Program-made: the position numbers and the translations under genes | Notes under the pieces: generated by a model | Told to the model about the DNA's origin: nothing | Seen by the model: the letters and a program-made list of their open reading frames with translations, nothing else | The model's database searches: none | Part shown: positions 17,332 to 26,996 of the stretch, piece by piece | Position numbering within the stretch: the first letter of the stretch is position 1 | Layout: the number at the start of each line of letters is the position of its first letter | Origin: Spirochaetota bacterium | GTDB taxonomy: Bacteria; Spirochaetota; Brevinematia; DTOW01 | Direction: 5' to 3' | Assembly: GCA_025061835.1 (NCBI GenBank) | Contig: JANXAC010000004.1 | Span: 49,136 to 113,135, forward strand | DNA: 64,000 nt

Positions 17332-18543
17332 ATGAAGATAGTTTTGGCTTATTCTGGTGGTTTGGATACTTCTGTGATACTGAAATACTTGATAGAGAGA
17401 TACAATGCTGATGTTATAGCGTTCGTTGCTAATCTGGGACAAAATGAGGACCTTGAGGAAATTAAAAATAAGGCACTAAAGACTGGTGCTAGCAAAGTTT
17501 ATGTTGAAGATTTGAGGAGTGAGTTTGTTGAGGAGGTTGTTTGGAAAGTATTGAAGGCAGAAGCGAGGTATGAGAACTACCTTCTTGGAACATCAATGGC
17601 TAGACCTATCATAGCTAAAAAGCAGGTAGAAATTGCTATCAAGGAGTCTGCTCAAGCAGTTGCTCACGGTGCGACAGGTAAAGGGAACGATCAAGTGAGG
17701 TTTGAACTTGCTTACAAGGCACTAGCACCAGAACTTAACATTATATCTCCTTGGAAGGATGATGATTTTCTTAAAAGGTTCAAAGGCAGAAGTGATATGA
17801 TAAAATATGCTCAAGAAAATGGAATACCAGTTGATGTAACATTGAAGAAACCATATAGTATGGACCCAAACCTAGTGCATATTAGTTATGAAGGAGGAAT
17901 ACTAGAAGATCCTTCTAGACCTTACGATGAAGAGATGTTTAAGATGACCAAGTCTCCAGAGGAAGCACCAGACCATCCAGAAGAGGTTGAAATAGAATTT
18001 CAAAATGGAGTGCCTATCTCTGTTAATGGGCAAAGACTAGAGTCTTACCAGATTATTGATAAACTTAATGACATAGGGGGTAGGAATGGTATTGGAAGGA
18101 TTGATATAGTTGAGAATAGGCTGGTTGGTATAAAATCAAGGGGAGTGTATGAAACTCCAGGATTTACCATCTTAATGAACGCTCACAACATTCTGTCTCA
18201 ACTTGTCTGGGATAGAGATGTTGTTTCAATGAAAGAGATGTTGTCTGTAAGGTATGGAGAGATTGTCTATTATGGCAAATGGTTCCATCCGTTGAGGTAT
18301 GCTCTTGATAATTTCTTTGATGAGATAAACAAGTTTGTATCTGGAAAAGTGAGGCTTAAATTATACAAAGGTAATATTACACCTATCTCTAGAGAAAGTA
18401 AATATTCAATATACGATCCAGAGGTATCATCATTTGAGGGTGTTGAATTATATAATCACACTGATGCAAAAGGTTTTATAAATCTCTACGGCTTACCTAC
18501 CAAGATGATGTCAATAAAATCAATAATTTCTAGGTTATCATAG
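17332..18543 (+). CDS. argG: Argininosuccinate synthase
   Basis: The enzyme joins citrulline and aspartate with ATP hydrolysis to AMP, the penultimate step of arginine synthesis. The 403 residues match the family length. Visible are the PP-loop AYSGGLDTSVI at residues 6-16, GATGKGNDQVRFE (citrulline/aspartate binding), SPWKDDDFLKRF, and DPNLVHISYEGGILEDP. No argH follows, and the gene is alone between the divergent aldo/keto reductase and a membrane protein. The ATG has no strong ribosome binding site. Confidence 0.95.
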   Translation: MKIVLAYSGGLDTSVILKYLIERYNADVIAFVANLGQNEDLEEIKNKALKTGASKVYVEDLRSEFVEEVVWKVLKAEARYENYLLGTSMARPIIAKKQVEIAIKESAQAVAHGATGKGNDQVRFELAYKALAPELNIISPWKDDDFLKRFKGRSDMIKYAQENGIPVDVTLKKPYSMDPNLVHISYEGGILEDPSRPYDEEMFKMTKSPEEAPDHPEEVEIEFQNGVPISVNGQRLESYQIIDKLNDIGGRNGIGRIDIVENRLVGIKSRGVYETPGFTILMNAHNILSQLVWDRDVVSMKEMLSVRYGEIVYYGKWFHPLRYALDNFFDEINKFVSGKVRLKLYKGNITPISRESKYSIYDPEVSSFEGVELYNHTDAKGFINLYGLPTKMMSIKSIISRLS

Positions 18544-18548
18544 TGCAA

Positions 18549-18595
18549 TTTAGAGATTATAGTTTGGGGTTGTGTTAGAGGTTGAGGTCTCTAAA
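18549..18595 (+). repeat. Inverted repeat after argG
   Basis: TTTAGAGA (18549-18556) and TCTCTAAA (18588-18595) form perfect 8-bp arms around a 31-base loop just after the argG stop. The long loop and absent U-run make it a weak terminator candidate; it might be a stem in the leader of the next gene. Confidence 0.3.
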
Positions 18596-18623
18596 CGAAA
18601 AGTTCAGGTAAATTGATAAACGG

Positions 18624-20549
18624 TTGAGGCTCTTTAATAATAATTATGAGATGGTTGGAGTGATTGTTAAAATCAATATATTTCTATCAGTAATTCCTAT
18701 TCTTCTTCTTTTGACTTCGGTGTATGAGACAGTAGTAAAGGCTGTCTTGTTTATGTCAACTTTGTTTCCTATATTGTCTATTTTTTTATCATTGAGGTCT
18801 TTAGGAGTAATTGGAAAAGTATCTCTGAGAAGTTTGAAGAAAAGTCAAAAGTTTATACTAGTGTTAGCTTTATCACTTCCATCAACAATTTTGTCTTACT
18901 TTATCGTATTGAGTGCATTTACAACTGCTGAGGCTTTAGTAGCAGTTTTGGTATCATCACTTCAAATATCATCCAACCTACTTTTGCTTTTTTTGATAAT
19001 TACAAAGCATAGAAAACTCAAACTTAAGTTAATACTTTTTTCTTTGCTTTCTTTGGTGGTAACTTCTGTATTACTGTGGGTAGTAGGAGACAGCTTGATG
19101 ATGTGGTATTCTGTGTTTGTTCTGGGGTTAGGGTTTTTCCTTTTGATACCAAAGCTAGTTAGAGACCAATTCCAAAATATGGGACAAATATTACAGATGT
19201 TGGGTACTTTCTTGATATTAGTCACTAATTTAGGGTTTATCTTTATAAAGGATAAGATAATTTCTGTAGTATTGTTGTCTCTAACTAACTTTCTTATTTC
19301 CACAATAGTATCATTTGAGATCAAGAATTTCAGAACTGTATCAGTGGTATTGTGTGGTTGGAGTTTGCTTTTGTTCCTCAGCAGTATAGTTTTTTGGATG
19401 AATATACCATACCACATTATACAGTCAAACATAATATCATCACTGGTTGTGGTTGTGCCAGTAATTCTTAGGTGGTATTTGGATAGGATTATCATAAGAT
19501 CTTCGGACATACTTAGGGATATAGATACATTTGTAAGGAGGTTTAGGGAGTATAGGTATCAGGAATTGGATAATCCAAAGGAAGTTATTCCTAGAATCTT
19601 CAACAAAGACGCCAGATATATCAAGATATCAATTCTATCGCAAAATCAAATACCTCTCTATGTTCTTAACAAGCTGGTTTATAAAAAGAGTCTTTCAATA
19701 AGTGATGTTATGAACTCAGATAGGGAAACAGTAAGTTTTTTCTATTCAAACAGAATAGTTCTAATATCAAGGCTCTCAAACCAAGTGTCTGAGACGGATT
19801 ACCTTATACTGAAGATACCAATGATGTTTTCGGACATATCACTCTCTAACAATATTCAAAGACTTAAGGATTTCCATCACATATTTCTAGAACTAGAAAG
19901 AACTATATCAAACTTCCTTATTCTACCTTTGAAGTATGAACTTGAGAAGAAGAGGGAACTACATGTTAGAGAGATTGAATCGTTTGAAAGAGTGAAATAT
20001 TTCCTAGTCAAGGATATGGACTATTTTGTATATCTTGATAAGATAATTGCTTACAAGTATGTTGAAGATGTTGATAGAAAGAGAGGATATTACTTTGACG
20101 TGTCTATAAGTTCTGATAAGTTAGTAGGTTTCCTATTCTTTATTCCGGATATGTTGATGTTATCAAACTTTGTGCTTCTTGCTATGAAGGGTATAGTGAA
20201 AAGTTGTCAAACAGAGGAGATAACTCAAAGCAAACTAGAAGATATTGCTAGAAACTTTCTACAAGAAAGAGACTTACCTTTACAGATCAGTATAACTTCA
20301 TTTGAAGTCTCTGATAGTAAGATAGTTATTAAACCTTCTGATAAAGTAAAGGTTTATAGCGTCAAGGATAATGTTGTTGATAGTATAACATATACAACAG
20401 AGTTAGAAACTAGTCAGTATTTGATAATTTCTACTACAGATATTGATATTAGTCTGATACCTAAGGGGGTAAGTGATAAAAAAGAATTTATTAGTAGTTT
20501 TTTCAGTAACATATCATCTCCAGATACATTCGTTGCTGTTTGTGTTTAG
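18624..20549 (+). CDS. Polytopic membrane protein with possibly degenerate SpoIIE/PP2C-like C-terminus
   Basis: The frame opens with TTG at 18624; an ATG at 18651 (MVGVIVKINIFLS) is an alternative, and no clear ribosome binding site decides. Residues 1-285 hold roughly eight to ten transmembrane helices, ending in a charged boundary (RWYLDRIIIRSSD). The remaining 355 residues are cytoplasmic. The stretch GYYFDVSISSDKLVGFLFF, followed by LEDIARNFLQERDLPLQISI, recalls the GDYYDxxxLDDxxLxxxIxD layout of SpoIIE-type PP2C phosphatases, but the metal-binding aspartates are not preserved. If related, it would be a pseudophosphatase or sensor. The N-terminus resembles multi-helix sensor modules. The last four bases overlap the convergent rnc gene. 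Confidence 0.6.
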   Translation: MRLFNNNYEMVGVIVKINIFLSVIPILLLLTSVYETVVKAVLFMSTLFPILSIFLSLRSLGVIGKVSLRSLKKSQKFILVLALSLPSTILSYFIVLSAFTTAEALVAVLVSSLQISSNLLLLFLIITKHRKLKLKLILFSLLSLVVTSVLLWVVGDSLMMWYSVFVLGLGFFLLIPKLVRDQFQNMGQILQMLGTFLILVTNLGFIFIKDKIISVVLLSLTNFLISTIVSFEIKNFRTVSVVLCGWSLLLFLSSIVFWMNIPYHIIQSNIISSLVVVVPVILRWYLDRIIIRSSDILRDIDTFVRRFREYRYQELDNPKEVIPRIFNKDARYIKISILSQNQIPLYVLNKLVYKKSLSISDVMNSDRETVSFFYSNRIVLISRLSNQVSETDYLILKIPMMFSDISLSNNIQRLKDFHHIFLELERTISNFLILPLKYELEKKRELHVREIESFERVKYFLVKDMDYFVYLDKIIAYKYVEDVDRKRGYYFDVSISSDKLVGFLFFIPDMLMLSNFVLLAMKGIVKSCQTEEITQSKLEDIARNFLQERDLPLQISITSFEVSDSKIVIKPSDKVKVYSVKDNVVDSITYTTELETSQYLIISTTDIDISLIPKGVSDKKEFISSFFSNISSPDTFVAVCV

Positions 20550-21286
20550 ATATTTTCTTCCTTTTTGATCTTTTCCAGAGCATTTCGTGCTGCGTTTTGT
20601 TCTGCTTCTTTCTTTGAAGAACCTTTCCCTTCCGCAAGTAAGGTGTTATTTATGAAGACTCTAACAACAAATTCTTTCCTGTGTTCTGGTCCTGTCTCTT
20701 CAACAACGGTATATACTGGGTAGGTAGATAGGTTGGATACCGAGTATGTCTGGAGAAGACTTTTGTAGTCTTTAGTGCCATCCTTAATTCTTGACTCAAT
20801 TATGTCCTTAAATAATCTTAGCACAACTTGTCTTGTTACTTCTAGTCCGCTGGATATGAATATCGCTCCTATAACCGCTTCAAGTGAGTTAGAGATAATA
20901 GTTCTTAAACCTCTTTCATCAAACTCATTCACAGGAGGATAGGTCAGAATAACCTTATCTAGACCAAGGTCAATTCCAATTCCATACATAGACTTTCTAC
21001 TGACAACATCAGCTCTTATCATTGAGAGACCACCTTCGTCAAGATTAGGATAATTTCTGTATAAGTATTCGCTTATAATTAGTGATATTACTGCATCTCC
21101 AATAAATTCGAGTCTCTCGTTTGAGTGTTCTATGGACATTGAGTTATTTCTAGTAAATGAAGAATGAGTCAAACTTTTATTTAGTAGTTTTACATCTCTA
21201 AACTTCACACCTAGTTTTTCTTCAAGTTCCTTCAGCTTCTCAAGCCTTTCTTTTGAAATGTTGTTGTGATGCATTTCAAAAATCAT
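20546..21286 (-). CDS. rnc: Ribonuclease III
   Basis: The enzyme cleaves double-stranded RNA in rRNA and mRNA maturation. The signature NERLEFIGDAV (about residues 57-67), with the catalytic DEGGLSMIRA and EAVIGAIF (Glu and Asp ligands), marks the RNase III domain. Residues from about 172 (DYKSLLQTYSVS) to the end form the dsRNA-binding domain, including GKGSSKKEAEQNAARNAL. I chose the ATG that overlaps the lpxD TGA by one base (TGATG); a GTG three bases earlier is also open. It is the last gene of the skp-lpxD-rnc operon. Confidence 0.95.
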   Translation of the reverse strand: MIFEMHHNNISKERLEKLKELEEKLGVKFRDVKLLNKSLTHSSFTRNNSMSIEHSNERLEFIGDAVISLIISEYLYRNYPNLDEGGLSMIRADVVSRKSMYGIGIDLGLDKVILTYPPVNEFDERGLRTIISNSLEAVIGAIFISSGLEVTRQVVLRLFKDIIESRIKDGTKDYKSLLQTYSVSNLSTYPVYTVVEETGPEHRKEFVVRVFINNTLLAEGKGSSKKEAEQNAARNALEKIKKEENI

Positions 21287-22317
21287 CACTTATTACCTTT
21301 GATGCTCTGGACTTCGTCTTCTAGTTGCTTCACTCTCTTTACTAATTCTGGTAGTTTTACCTCGGCAGCAAAAATTCTCCTCTGTTCTAATGCTTCTCTT
21401 GCTGGTGAGCCTAGAAGAACCTTGTTTGGAGGAACTTCTCTATCATCTACACCTGCTTGTGCCATAATAACTACATTATCTCCTATTTTAGCGTGATCAA
21501 CTACGCCAGCCTGTCCAGCGATAACAACATTATTACCAATATTGGCACTACCTGCTATTCCTGCTTGAGAGACTATTACACAATTACTACCTATCTTGAC
21601 ATTGTGTGCTATTTGGACTAGGTTATCTATTTTGGTTCCTTTGCCTATCACAGTCTCACCTATGAATGCTCTATCAATACAAGTATTAGCACCAATTTCA
21701 ACGTTATCTTCAATTACAACTTTTCCTAGGTGAGGTATTTTGTAGTATTCCCCTTTATGGAAAGCATAGCCAAATCCATCAGCTCCTATTACTGCGCCAG
21801 AATGTATGATAACATTGTTACCTATTACACTACCAGGGTATATTACTACATTAGGTCTTATAATGACATTATTTCCGATCTTGACATCATATCCTATGAA
21901 TACTCCCGAATAGATGACCACTTTGTTGCCTATGGTGACGTTGTCCTGAATAGTAACAAATGGCATTATAGTAACATTACTTCCAATTTTGGCACTTTTG
22001 GATATGTAAGCTAAGTCAGATATACCTTCAAATCCTACATTCTCGTAAGGATAGAAAAGTTCTGCTATTTTGGCTATGGCAAATCTAGGGTCCTCAACTT
22101 TTATGAGTGTCTTGCCTTGATACTCAAACTCATAGGGAGTTATTATGGCTGATACCTCACTCTTAAGTGCTTCCAGATACTTTTTCTTATCAACAACGAA
22201 TGTTATGTAACCTTTCTTGCCGTCAGTGTATTCACATATTCCGTATATATCCTCGTTGTGATCACCTTCAACGATACCGTTGACAAAATTCGCTAGCGCT
22301 TGAATATTATACTTCAT
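21286..22317 (-). CDS. lpxD: UDP-3-O-acylglucosamine N-acyltransferase LpxD
   Basis: This lipid A enzyme adds the N-linked acyl chain to UDP-3-O-acyl-glucosamine. An N-terminal uridine-binding domain (about residues 1-95) is followed by a long left-handed beta-helix of hexapeptide repeats (many IGxNVxI turns) and a C-terminal helix ([15 protein letters not shown]). Catalytic His is in [20 protein letters not shown]. The start is the ATG at 22317, with GAGG six bases upstream; the upstream TTG lies inside the preceding gene. Presence of lpxD implies lipid A, unlike Treponema and Borrelia. It is translationally coupled to rnc. Confidence 0.95.
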   Translation of the reverse strand: MKYNIQALANFVNGIVEGDHNEDIYGICEYTDGKKGYITFVVDKKKYLEALKSEVSAIITPYEFEYQGKTLIKVEDPRFAIAKIAELFYPYENVGFEGISDLAYISKSAKIGSNVTIMPFVTIQDNVTIGNKVVIYSGVFIGYDVKIGNNVIIRPNVVIYPGSVIGNNVIIHSGAVIGADGFGYAFHKGEYYKIPHLGKVVIEDNVEIGANTCIDRAFIGETVIGKGTKIDNLVQIAHNVKIGSNCVIVSQAGIAGSANIGNNVVIAGQAGVVDHAKIGDNVVIMAQAGVDDREVPPNKVLLGSPAREALEQRRIFAAEVKLPELVKRVKQLEDEVQSIKGNK

Positions 22318-22325
22318 ATTTATCC

Positions 22326-22892
22326 TCAATATTTCTTTTTAGCGTCTTCTTGGACCTTTATCCATTTGCTCAAGTCTGAAGTTATGTCATTACCTTTGGA
22401 ATAATAAATCACATTACCTCTTGTATCAAGTATCATTGTAAAGCCGTTCTTGTCTCCGTAAGATCTTATGTAGTTTATTATGTCTCTATATACATACTGC
22501 CTTAAACTATCTCTATATCTGTTGAGATTTTCTTCAACCTTTTTTACCTCGTTTAGATATTCGTTTAGTTTTTTATCGTACTCTTCTACAATTTTCTTGT
22601 AGTCATTTGAAAGTTGATAATCTACATTAGTGCCTGCTGAAACAATCTTGTTTGATAACTCTATTACTCTATTTCTCAAAGTACCAAGTTCCTTACTCAT
22701 ACTATCTAATCTGTCTTTTGAGGTCTTCCGATAATCGTTAAACTCTTTTGCTATTTCCTTGTCTTCAACAAACTTGTCAAATACCTCAATAAGGTCAACT
22801 ACTCCTATTTTTTCAACTTTGCTGTATCCGTATAGGGTATAACAGAGAACCAAAGATAGTATAGAAGTAGTAAATACACTCAAAATACGCAT
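22326..22892 (-). CDS. OmpH/Skp-family periplasmic chaperone
   Basis: The 188-residue product has an N-terminal signal peptide ([20 protein letters not shown]), then [14 protein letters not shown], the short strand-helix typical of OmpH proteins, and a long charged coiled coil (about residues 45-135) that would form the tentacles of the Skp trimer. Skp holds unfolded outer-membrane proteins in the periplasm. AGGAGG-like GGAGG sits seven bases ahead of the ATG. The adjacency with lpxD is a common arrangement in diderms, where bamA often precedes; bamA is not here. Confidence 0.85.
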   Translation of the reverse strand: MRILSVFTTSILSLVLCYTLYGYSKVEKIGVVDLIEVFDKFVEDKEIAKEFNDYRKTSKDRLDSMSKELGTLRNRVIELSNKIVSAGTNVDYQLSNDYKKIVEEYDKKLNEYLNEVKKVEENLNRYRDSLRQYVYRDIINYIRSYGDKNGFTMILDTRGNVIYYSKGNDITSDLSKWIKVQEDAKKKY

Positions 22893-23245
22893 AATAGTCC
22901 TCCATTACTACAAATGTATGATAAATCAATAGTAGATAAAATAACAAACTCTAAAAATTGTAGAATTTACCGAAAGTTATGTTATCCATACTCGCTTCTA
23001 ATAAGTTCTAGATGAATAGGTAAGTTCAGGTCTTTGCTTGCTGACTACTTTTAATTATATACAATGTTTGTTGGTTCTAGAGTTTTTGCTTCTTACAACT
23101 TCTCTTTTATGTTCTAGAAGAGTGTTTATTTTGGTTCAGAGGTTGATGTATATAGAAAGAAATCTAGACTAGTTATAAATTTTAGATTTTTCATTTCTTT
23201 CTACATTGCAAGATAGTTTAGGTCTTTTTGATAATCTGTTGTGGT
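22893..23245. other. Intergenic spacer with an imperfect long inverted repeat
   Basis: This divergent spacer between skp and pgpA holds no supported gene. AGAAAGAAAT (23154-23163) and ATTTCTTTCT (23193-23202) are perfect 10-bp arms, and inner ATCTA/TAGAT could extend the stem with a five-base bulge. It lies about 45-90 bases upstream of pgpA. Promoters of both genes must lie here but I see none with a convincing -35 and -10. Confidence 0.5.
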
Positions 23246-23746
23246 ATGAGTAGGATAGTTGAGTTAGTAGTTAAGTTTCTTGCTACTGGAGGTTTGGTTG
23301 GTTATTTACCAGTTGCTAGAGGAACTTTTGGAACTTTGATAGGAGTTGCTATCTTCATATTATTAAGTGGTTATACAGTTGTATTTTATGCCCTTATTGT
23401 CATACTAACAGTAATAGCATTTCCTGTTAGTAATTATGCAGAGAAAGAAATATTTAAAACTAAAGATAGCAGTTATATAGTGATTGATGAAGTTGTAGGT
23501 TATCTGGTCTCAACAGTTGGCTTTACATTCAGCTTCAATCCTCAAGGTATAACTATACTTGTCCTAACATTCATCATATTTAGAATATTTGATATATTCA
23601 AACCTTATCCTATTGTTCATATCCAGTCGCTAGGTGGAGGAGTGGGAATTGTACTTGATGACATATTTGCGGGTGTAATGACTAATATTCTAGTTAGAAT
23701 ACTTATGTCATTTGAAATATCAAGGATCTTTATGCCACTGTTCTAA
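23246..23746 (+). CDS. pgpA: Phosphatidylglycerophosphatase A
   Basis: The 166-residue integral membrane phosphatase dephosphorylates phosphatidylglycerol phosphate, the step after PgsA, which is encoded elsewhere in this window. Family features are KFLATGGLVGYLPVARGTFG near the N-terminus, VIDEVVGYL in the middle, and FDIFKPYPIVHIQSLGGG with GIVLDDIFAGV toward the C-terminus, where the acidic residues bind metal. I chose the ATG at 23246; a TTG at 23228 only adds residues outside the family. No Shine-Dalgarno site precedes it. Confidence 0.92.
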   Translation: MSRIVELVVKFLATGGLVGYLPVARGTFGTLIGVAIFILLSGYTVVFYALIVILTVIAFPVSNYAEKEIFKTKDSSYIVIDEVVGYLVSTVGFTFSFNPQGITILVLTFIIFRIFDIFKPYPIVHIQSLGGGVGIVLDDIFAGVMTNILVRILMSFEISRIFMPLF

Positions 23747-23967
23747 CTTACAGAGGTAAGGTATTCTTAAGGATTCTTCAAATTCAATAAGGTTTTTTGT
23801 CTGTTGGTCTGAATTTTTGTTTAATTCTTTGTTATTACATTTGTGTCCTGATGCTTTGATTTTGAGATGATACAATATGAGGTTTGATGAAGTTTTTGGT
23901 TTCATTGTTCAAATAATCTAGTATGTAGTAGTGCTATTGGTGAGCGTATTTGTAAGATGGTTTTCTG

Positions 23968-24912
23968 ATGATTATAATGATGCTAAATGTTATGTTAATG
24001 TTGGGTACTATACTTAAGGGACAGGAGCGCAACTTTGAAGTTGTGGAAGATTTCAATATTAAGCCACTGACTACCTTCAGGATAGGTGGAATTGTTAGGT
24101 ATTTTGTGCGAGTTTATAATGAGGAAGGTTTAGTTCGTATTTTGGGTATTTTGAATGAAGAGAGTATTCCATTCTTTTTACTTGGAGGTGGATCTAATCT
24201 ACTGGTTTCTGATGGGGTAATAGACGGACTTGTTGTAATTAAGCTTGAAGGAACTTTTAAAGAAGTGGAGGTCCTAAGGGGTACCGATGATGAAGTTTTT
24301 GTTAAGGTTGGTGCTGGGTATTCGCTACCTTCGTTTTCTAAATTTGCGCTTGATAATGGTCTTTCTGGTGTGGAGTTTTGTATTGCTATACCGGGTAGTT
24401 TTGGTGGGGGACTTATAATGAATGCGGGAGCACACGGTGGAGAACTTAAAGATGTAGTAAAAAGAATTCGTTGTATAACAAGGTTTGGAGAGATAGTTGA
24501 ACTCTCAAACGAAGAAGCAGGTTTCTCATATAGGAGTAGCAAACTTTCTGATTACATTGTTTTATCAGCAGTTTTGTCTCTTAAAAAAGGTGATAAGCAT
24601 AGAATAAAAGAGAAGATGGATGAAAACCTTATATACAGGGCTAATACTCAACCAAAGGGTTTCTCTGCTGGTTCTGTATTCAAAAACCCACCTAATAACA
24701 AGGCTTGGAGACTGATAAGAGAGGTTGGGCTTGCTGGATATAGGATAGGTGATGTTATGTTTTCTGACAAACACGCAAATTTCATAATAAACCTTGGTAA
24801 TGGTAGATCTGGAGATGTAATTAGCTTGATGAGGATTGCTTACGATAGAGTGAAGAGTAATTTTGGTATAACTCTAGAACCAGAGATAAAATTTTTAGGT
24901 TTACATTTCTAG
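23968..24912 (+). CDS. murB: UDP-N-acetylmuramate dehydrogenase MurB
   Basis: This FAD enzyme reduces UDP-GlcNAc-enolpyruvate to UDP-MurNAc in peptidoglycan synthesis. Motifs are PLTTFRIGG at the start of the FAD domain, LGGGSNLLVSD (FAD binding), GVEFCIAIPGSFGGGLIMNAGAHGGE (split by me into family blocks GVEFCIAIPGS and GGLIMNAGAHGGE), YRSSKL, and catalytic-loop QPKGFSAGSVFKNP, a short form typical of type II MurB. The final HANFIINLGNG is also conserved. The true start may lie at one of the internal ATGs, because the first 20 residues are Met-rich and outside the family. Confidence 0.94.
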   Translation: MIIMMLNVMLMLGTILKGQERNFEVVEDFNIKPLTTFRIGGIVRYFVRVYNEEGLVRILGILNEESIPFFLLGGGSNLLVSDGVIDGLVVIKLEGTFKEVEVLRGTDDEVFVKVGAGYSLPSFSKFALDNGLSGVEFCIAIPGSFGGGLIMNAGAHGGELKDVVKRIRCITRFGEIVELSNEEAGFSYRSSKLSDYIVLSAVLSLKKGDKHRIKEKMDENLIYRANTQPKGFSAGSVFKNPPNNKAWRLIREVGLAGYRIGDVMFSDKHANFIINLGNGRSGDVISLMRIAYDRVKSNFGITLEPEIKFLGLHF

Positions 24913-24977
24913 TATCAAGTTTAGTTTGTTGAAACAAGAAAGTATTTCTGTTAGTATAACTGGTGAGGAGTTGTATT

Positions 24978-26000
24978 ATGAGATTTGTGCTAGTATTTTG
25001 TTTAATTTTCATTCTAGGACTTGTAGGTTTCTCGGATACATACGTAATTGTTATAGACACTTCGTTGAGTATGGTTAGAAAGTTGCCTGACGGTAGAAGG
25101 ATATACGATGTTGCCTTGATGTCTCTGTCTAATTCAGTTTTCTCTCTCAAAAGTGGAGATGTAGTTTATATCGTTGATTTTAATGAGAATGTTTATATAA
25201 GACCACCAATAAGAGTTGAGGGAGAGCATACTAAGGAAGTCATATACAAAATAATGACAGGGACACAACCGTATGGAAAATGGACATTTACCTACCGAAT
25301 GCTTGAGGAGATAGCAACGCTAATAAAGGTTAGTAATATCCCCCCAGATAGGTCAAAGGTTATAATAATATCGGATGGAATTGACGACCCGCCTATAAAA
25401 ACGAAGAAATACTCCGTTCAACTTGAGAAGTTATCTACACTTTTTGACAAGAATCAACTTATATACTACATCTCTTTGGAGAAACTCATATCTAGCAAAA
25501 CTGTGTCTCCAAAATCAGAGTTAGCAAAACAACTTAGGGAGACAGAGCAGATAAGAGTTATAGAAGTCTCTGATACTAATCAGGTGTCTTATGCAGTTGA
25601 GACTGCTTTTACTGGTGGGGATAATATTCTTGACATAGTATTGTATATCTCGGTGACTACGATACTAGTTGTGTTGATAGGTTTCATAGTTTTCAGCAAC
25701 TTTGTAATTCCTAGTGTAGCAAGTAAGAAATCAGGTATAACCAATCTTATCTGTTCATCTGCGAAGGTTAAGAAGACTATTCCTATCAAGGGGCACAAGA
25801 TATCTATATCTGGTTCCAAAGGTAAGTTTGTTCTACCTGGTTGGACCTACCCCGGAGAGATGACGATAAAGGCTACTATGAAGGGATATATGATTTTGTT
25901 TTCTACTACATCTGGTTTGTTAATATCAATACCAGATAAGTCTATTTTGAGTAGGGGTATGTCCTTTGATGTTGGTAATTACCATTTTGAGGTCTCTTAG
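24978..26000 (+). CDS. Exported VWA-domain protein with C-terminal membrane anchor
   Basis: GAGGAG at 24965-24970, seven bases upstream, supports this ATG over the earlier GTG. The 340-residue protein has a signal peptide (VLVFCLIFILGLVGFSD) and a von Willebrand A domain at about residues 23-200 with MIDAS motif DTSLS and the later ISDGIDDPP. One transmembrane helix (about 220-242, IVLYISVTTILVVLIGFIVF) precedes a small beta-rich tail of about 95 residues. VWA domains mediate metal-dependent protein binding, so this is probably an envelope-associated adaptor. No partner AAA ATPase is near. cheW follows 41 bases later. Confidence 0.8.
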   Translation: MRFVLVFCLIFILGLVGFSDTYVIVIDTSLSMVRKLPDGRRIYDVALMSLSNSVFSLKSGDVVYIVDFNENVYIRPPIRVEGEHTKEVIYKIMTGTQPYGKWTFTYRMLEEIATLIKVSNIPPDRSKVIIISDGIDDPPIKTKKYSVQLEKLSTLFDKNQLIYYISLEKLISSKTVSPKSELAKQLRETEQIRVIEVSDTNQVSYAVETAFTGGDNILDIVLYISVTTILVVLIGFIVFSNFVIPSVASKKSGITNLICSSAKVKKTIPIKGHKISISGSKGKFVLPGWTYPGEMTIKATMKGYMILFSTTSGLLISIPDKSILSRGMSFDVGNYHFEVS

Positions 26001-26041
26001 GTTGATTGAATGTATAGGTTTTTATTATATTTTTAGCGGTT

Positions 26042-26461
26042 ATGAAGTTTGTTACATTTTCGGTTTATAACCAGAAGTATGCAGTGGATATAGCATACAC
26101 TGAAGAAGTTATGGTTATGCTACCTTACCTTGAAGTTCCGCATTCTTACGAGTTTGTTGAGGGAGTAGTTGATATAAGAGGTGAAATAGTTCCTGTGATA
26201 AGTTTAAGAAAGCGCTTTGGAGTTTTTGAGGAGAATAAGGGTAAAACCTACCTCGTTGTTGTAACTGTTGATGGCAAGAAATATGGTCTAAGAGTTGATT
26301 CAGTTGAAGGAGTAATTGATGCTAATGAGACAGAGATGTCTTCATCAAGCGAGCTAGGTGAAATAAGTAGTGAGTTTATAACATCAGTGGTCAGAAAGAA
26401 TACGGAACTTTTTATAGTTTTGGATGTCAAAAAACTCATAGAGATAAAGCAAGTAGTATAA
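26042..26461 (+). CDS. cheW: Chemotaxis coupling protein CheW
   Basis: The 139-residue protein is one CheW domain, an SH3-like double barrel that links chemoreceptors to CheA. Conserved elements are FSVYNQKYAVDIAYTEEVM, EFVEGVVDIRGEIVPVISL, and YGLRVDSVEGVI. It would serve the periplasmic flagella made with FlaB. No Shine-Dalgarno site is seen; TATATT ends ten bases upstream, so translation could start on a leaderless message. No cheA or receptor gene is adjacent. Confidence 0.9.
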   Translation: MKFVTFSVYNQKYAVDIAYTEEVMVMLPYLEVPHSYEFVEGVVDIRGEIVPVISLRKRFGVFEENKGKTYLVVVTVDGKKYGLRVDSVEGVIDANETEMSSSSELGEISSEFITSVVRKNTELFIVLDVKKLIEIKQVV

Positions 26462-26505
26462 GATACCGATAGATTTGGAAGAGATCTGCTTCTAGGGGTA
26501 GTATT

Positions 26506-26892
26506 ATGACTGACAAGGAGAGAGTGGAACTTATAAGGAAGGGTAATCAACTCTTTAATGAGGGTAAGATAGAGGATGCAAGTAAGATATTCCTTGCCAC
26601 AAACTACAAGGACGGTCTTGTTAGGGTAGGGGATCATTATCTTTATCAGGAAAAGAAATTCTTCAAAGCGTTTTTCTACTATAAGAAAGCAAATTACTCT
26701 AAAAGACTAGATGAGATATACAAAAAGTGGGCTGAAGTTATACACTTTTTATTGGAGGAGGATAAGAAAATATCATCGGATGAACAGAAACTTGAGACCT
26801 TTGATAGAGAGGAGTCTTACAATCAAGGACAAGAAAACCAGCAGAGTAGTTTAATCAAAGAATACAATTTCCCAAAACTTGAACATAGGTAA
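26506..26892 (+). CDS. Small TPR-like hypothetical protein
   Basis: The 128-residue protein has no recognised enzymatic motif. Its first 75 residues look like two tetratricopeptide-like helical pairs (IRKGNQLFNEGKIEDASKIF, and later YLYQEKKFFKAFFYYKKANY), followed by a short acidic helix and a polar, Gln/Glu-rich tail. Such repeats scaffold protein contacts. AGGGG lies seven bases ahead of the ATG. The gene follows cheW by 44 bases on the same strand, so a link with chemotaxis or motility is possible but unproven. Confidence 0.65.
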   Translation: MTDKERVELIRKGNQLFNEGKIEDASKIFLATNYKDGLVRVGDHYLYQEKKFFKAFFYYKKANYSKRLDEIYKKWAEVIHFLLEEDKKISSDEQKLETFDREESYNQGQENQQSSLIKEYNFPKLEHR

Positions 26893-26996
26893 GTCTTAAA
26901 GCCATCGTTAAAATTTCTTCTTTCTCTATATAGAAATTCAAATTATTCTGGGTGTGTTGTTATTTTTTGAGATTACTTATCTCATATCTGTTTCTA

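Noticed and set aside
24114..24542. 142-codon minus-strand frame inside murB
   Set aside because: It opposes conserved MurB motifs and is very Ser/Pro-rich; a shadow frame.
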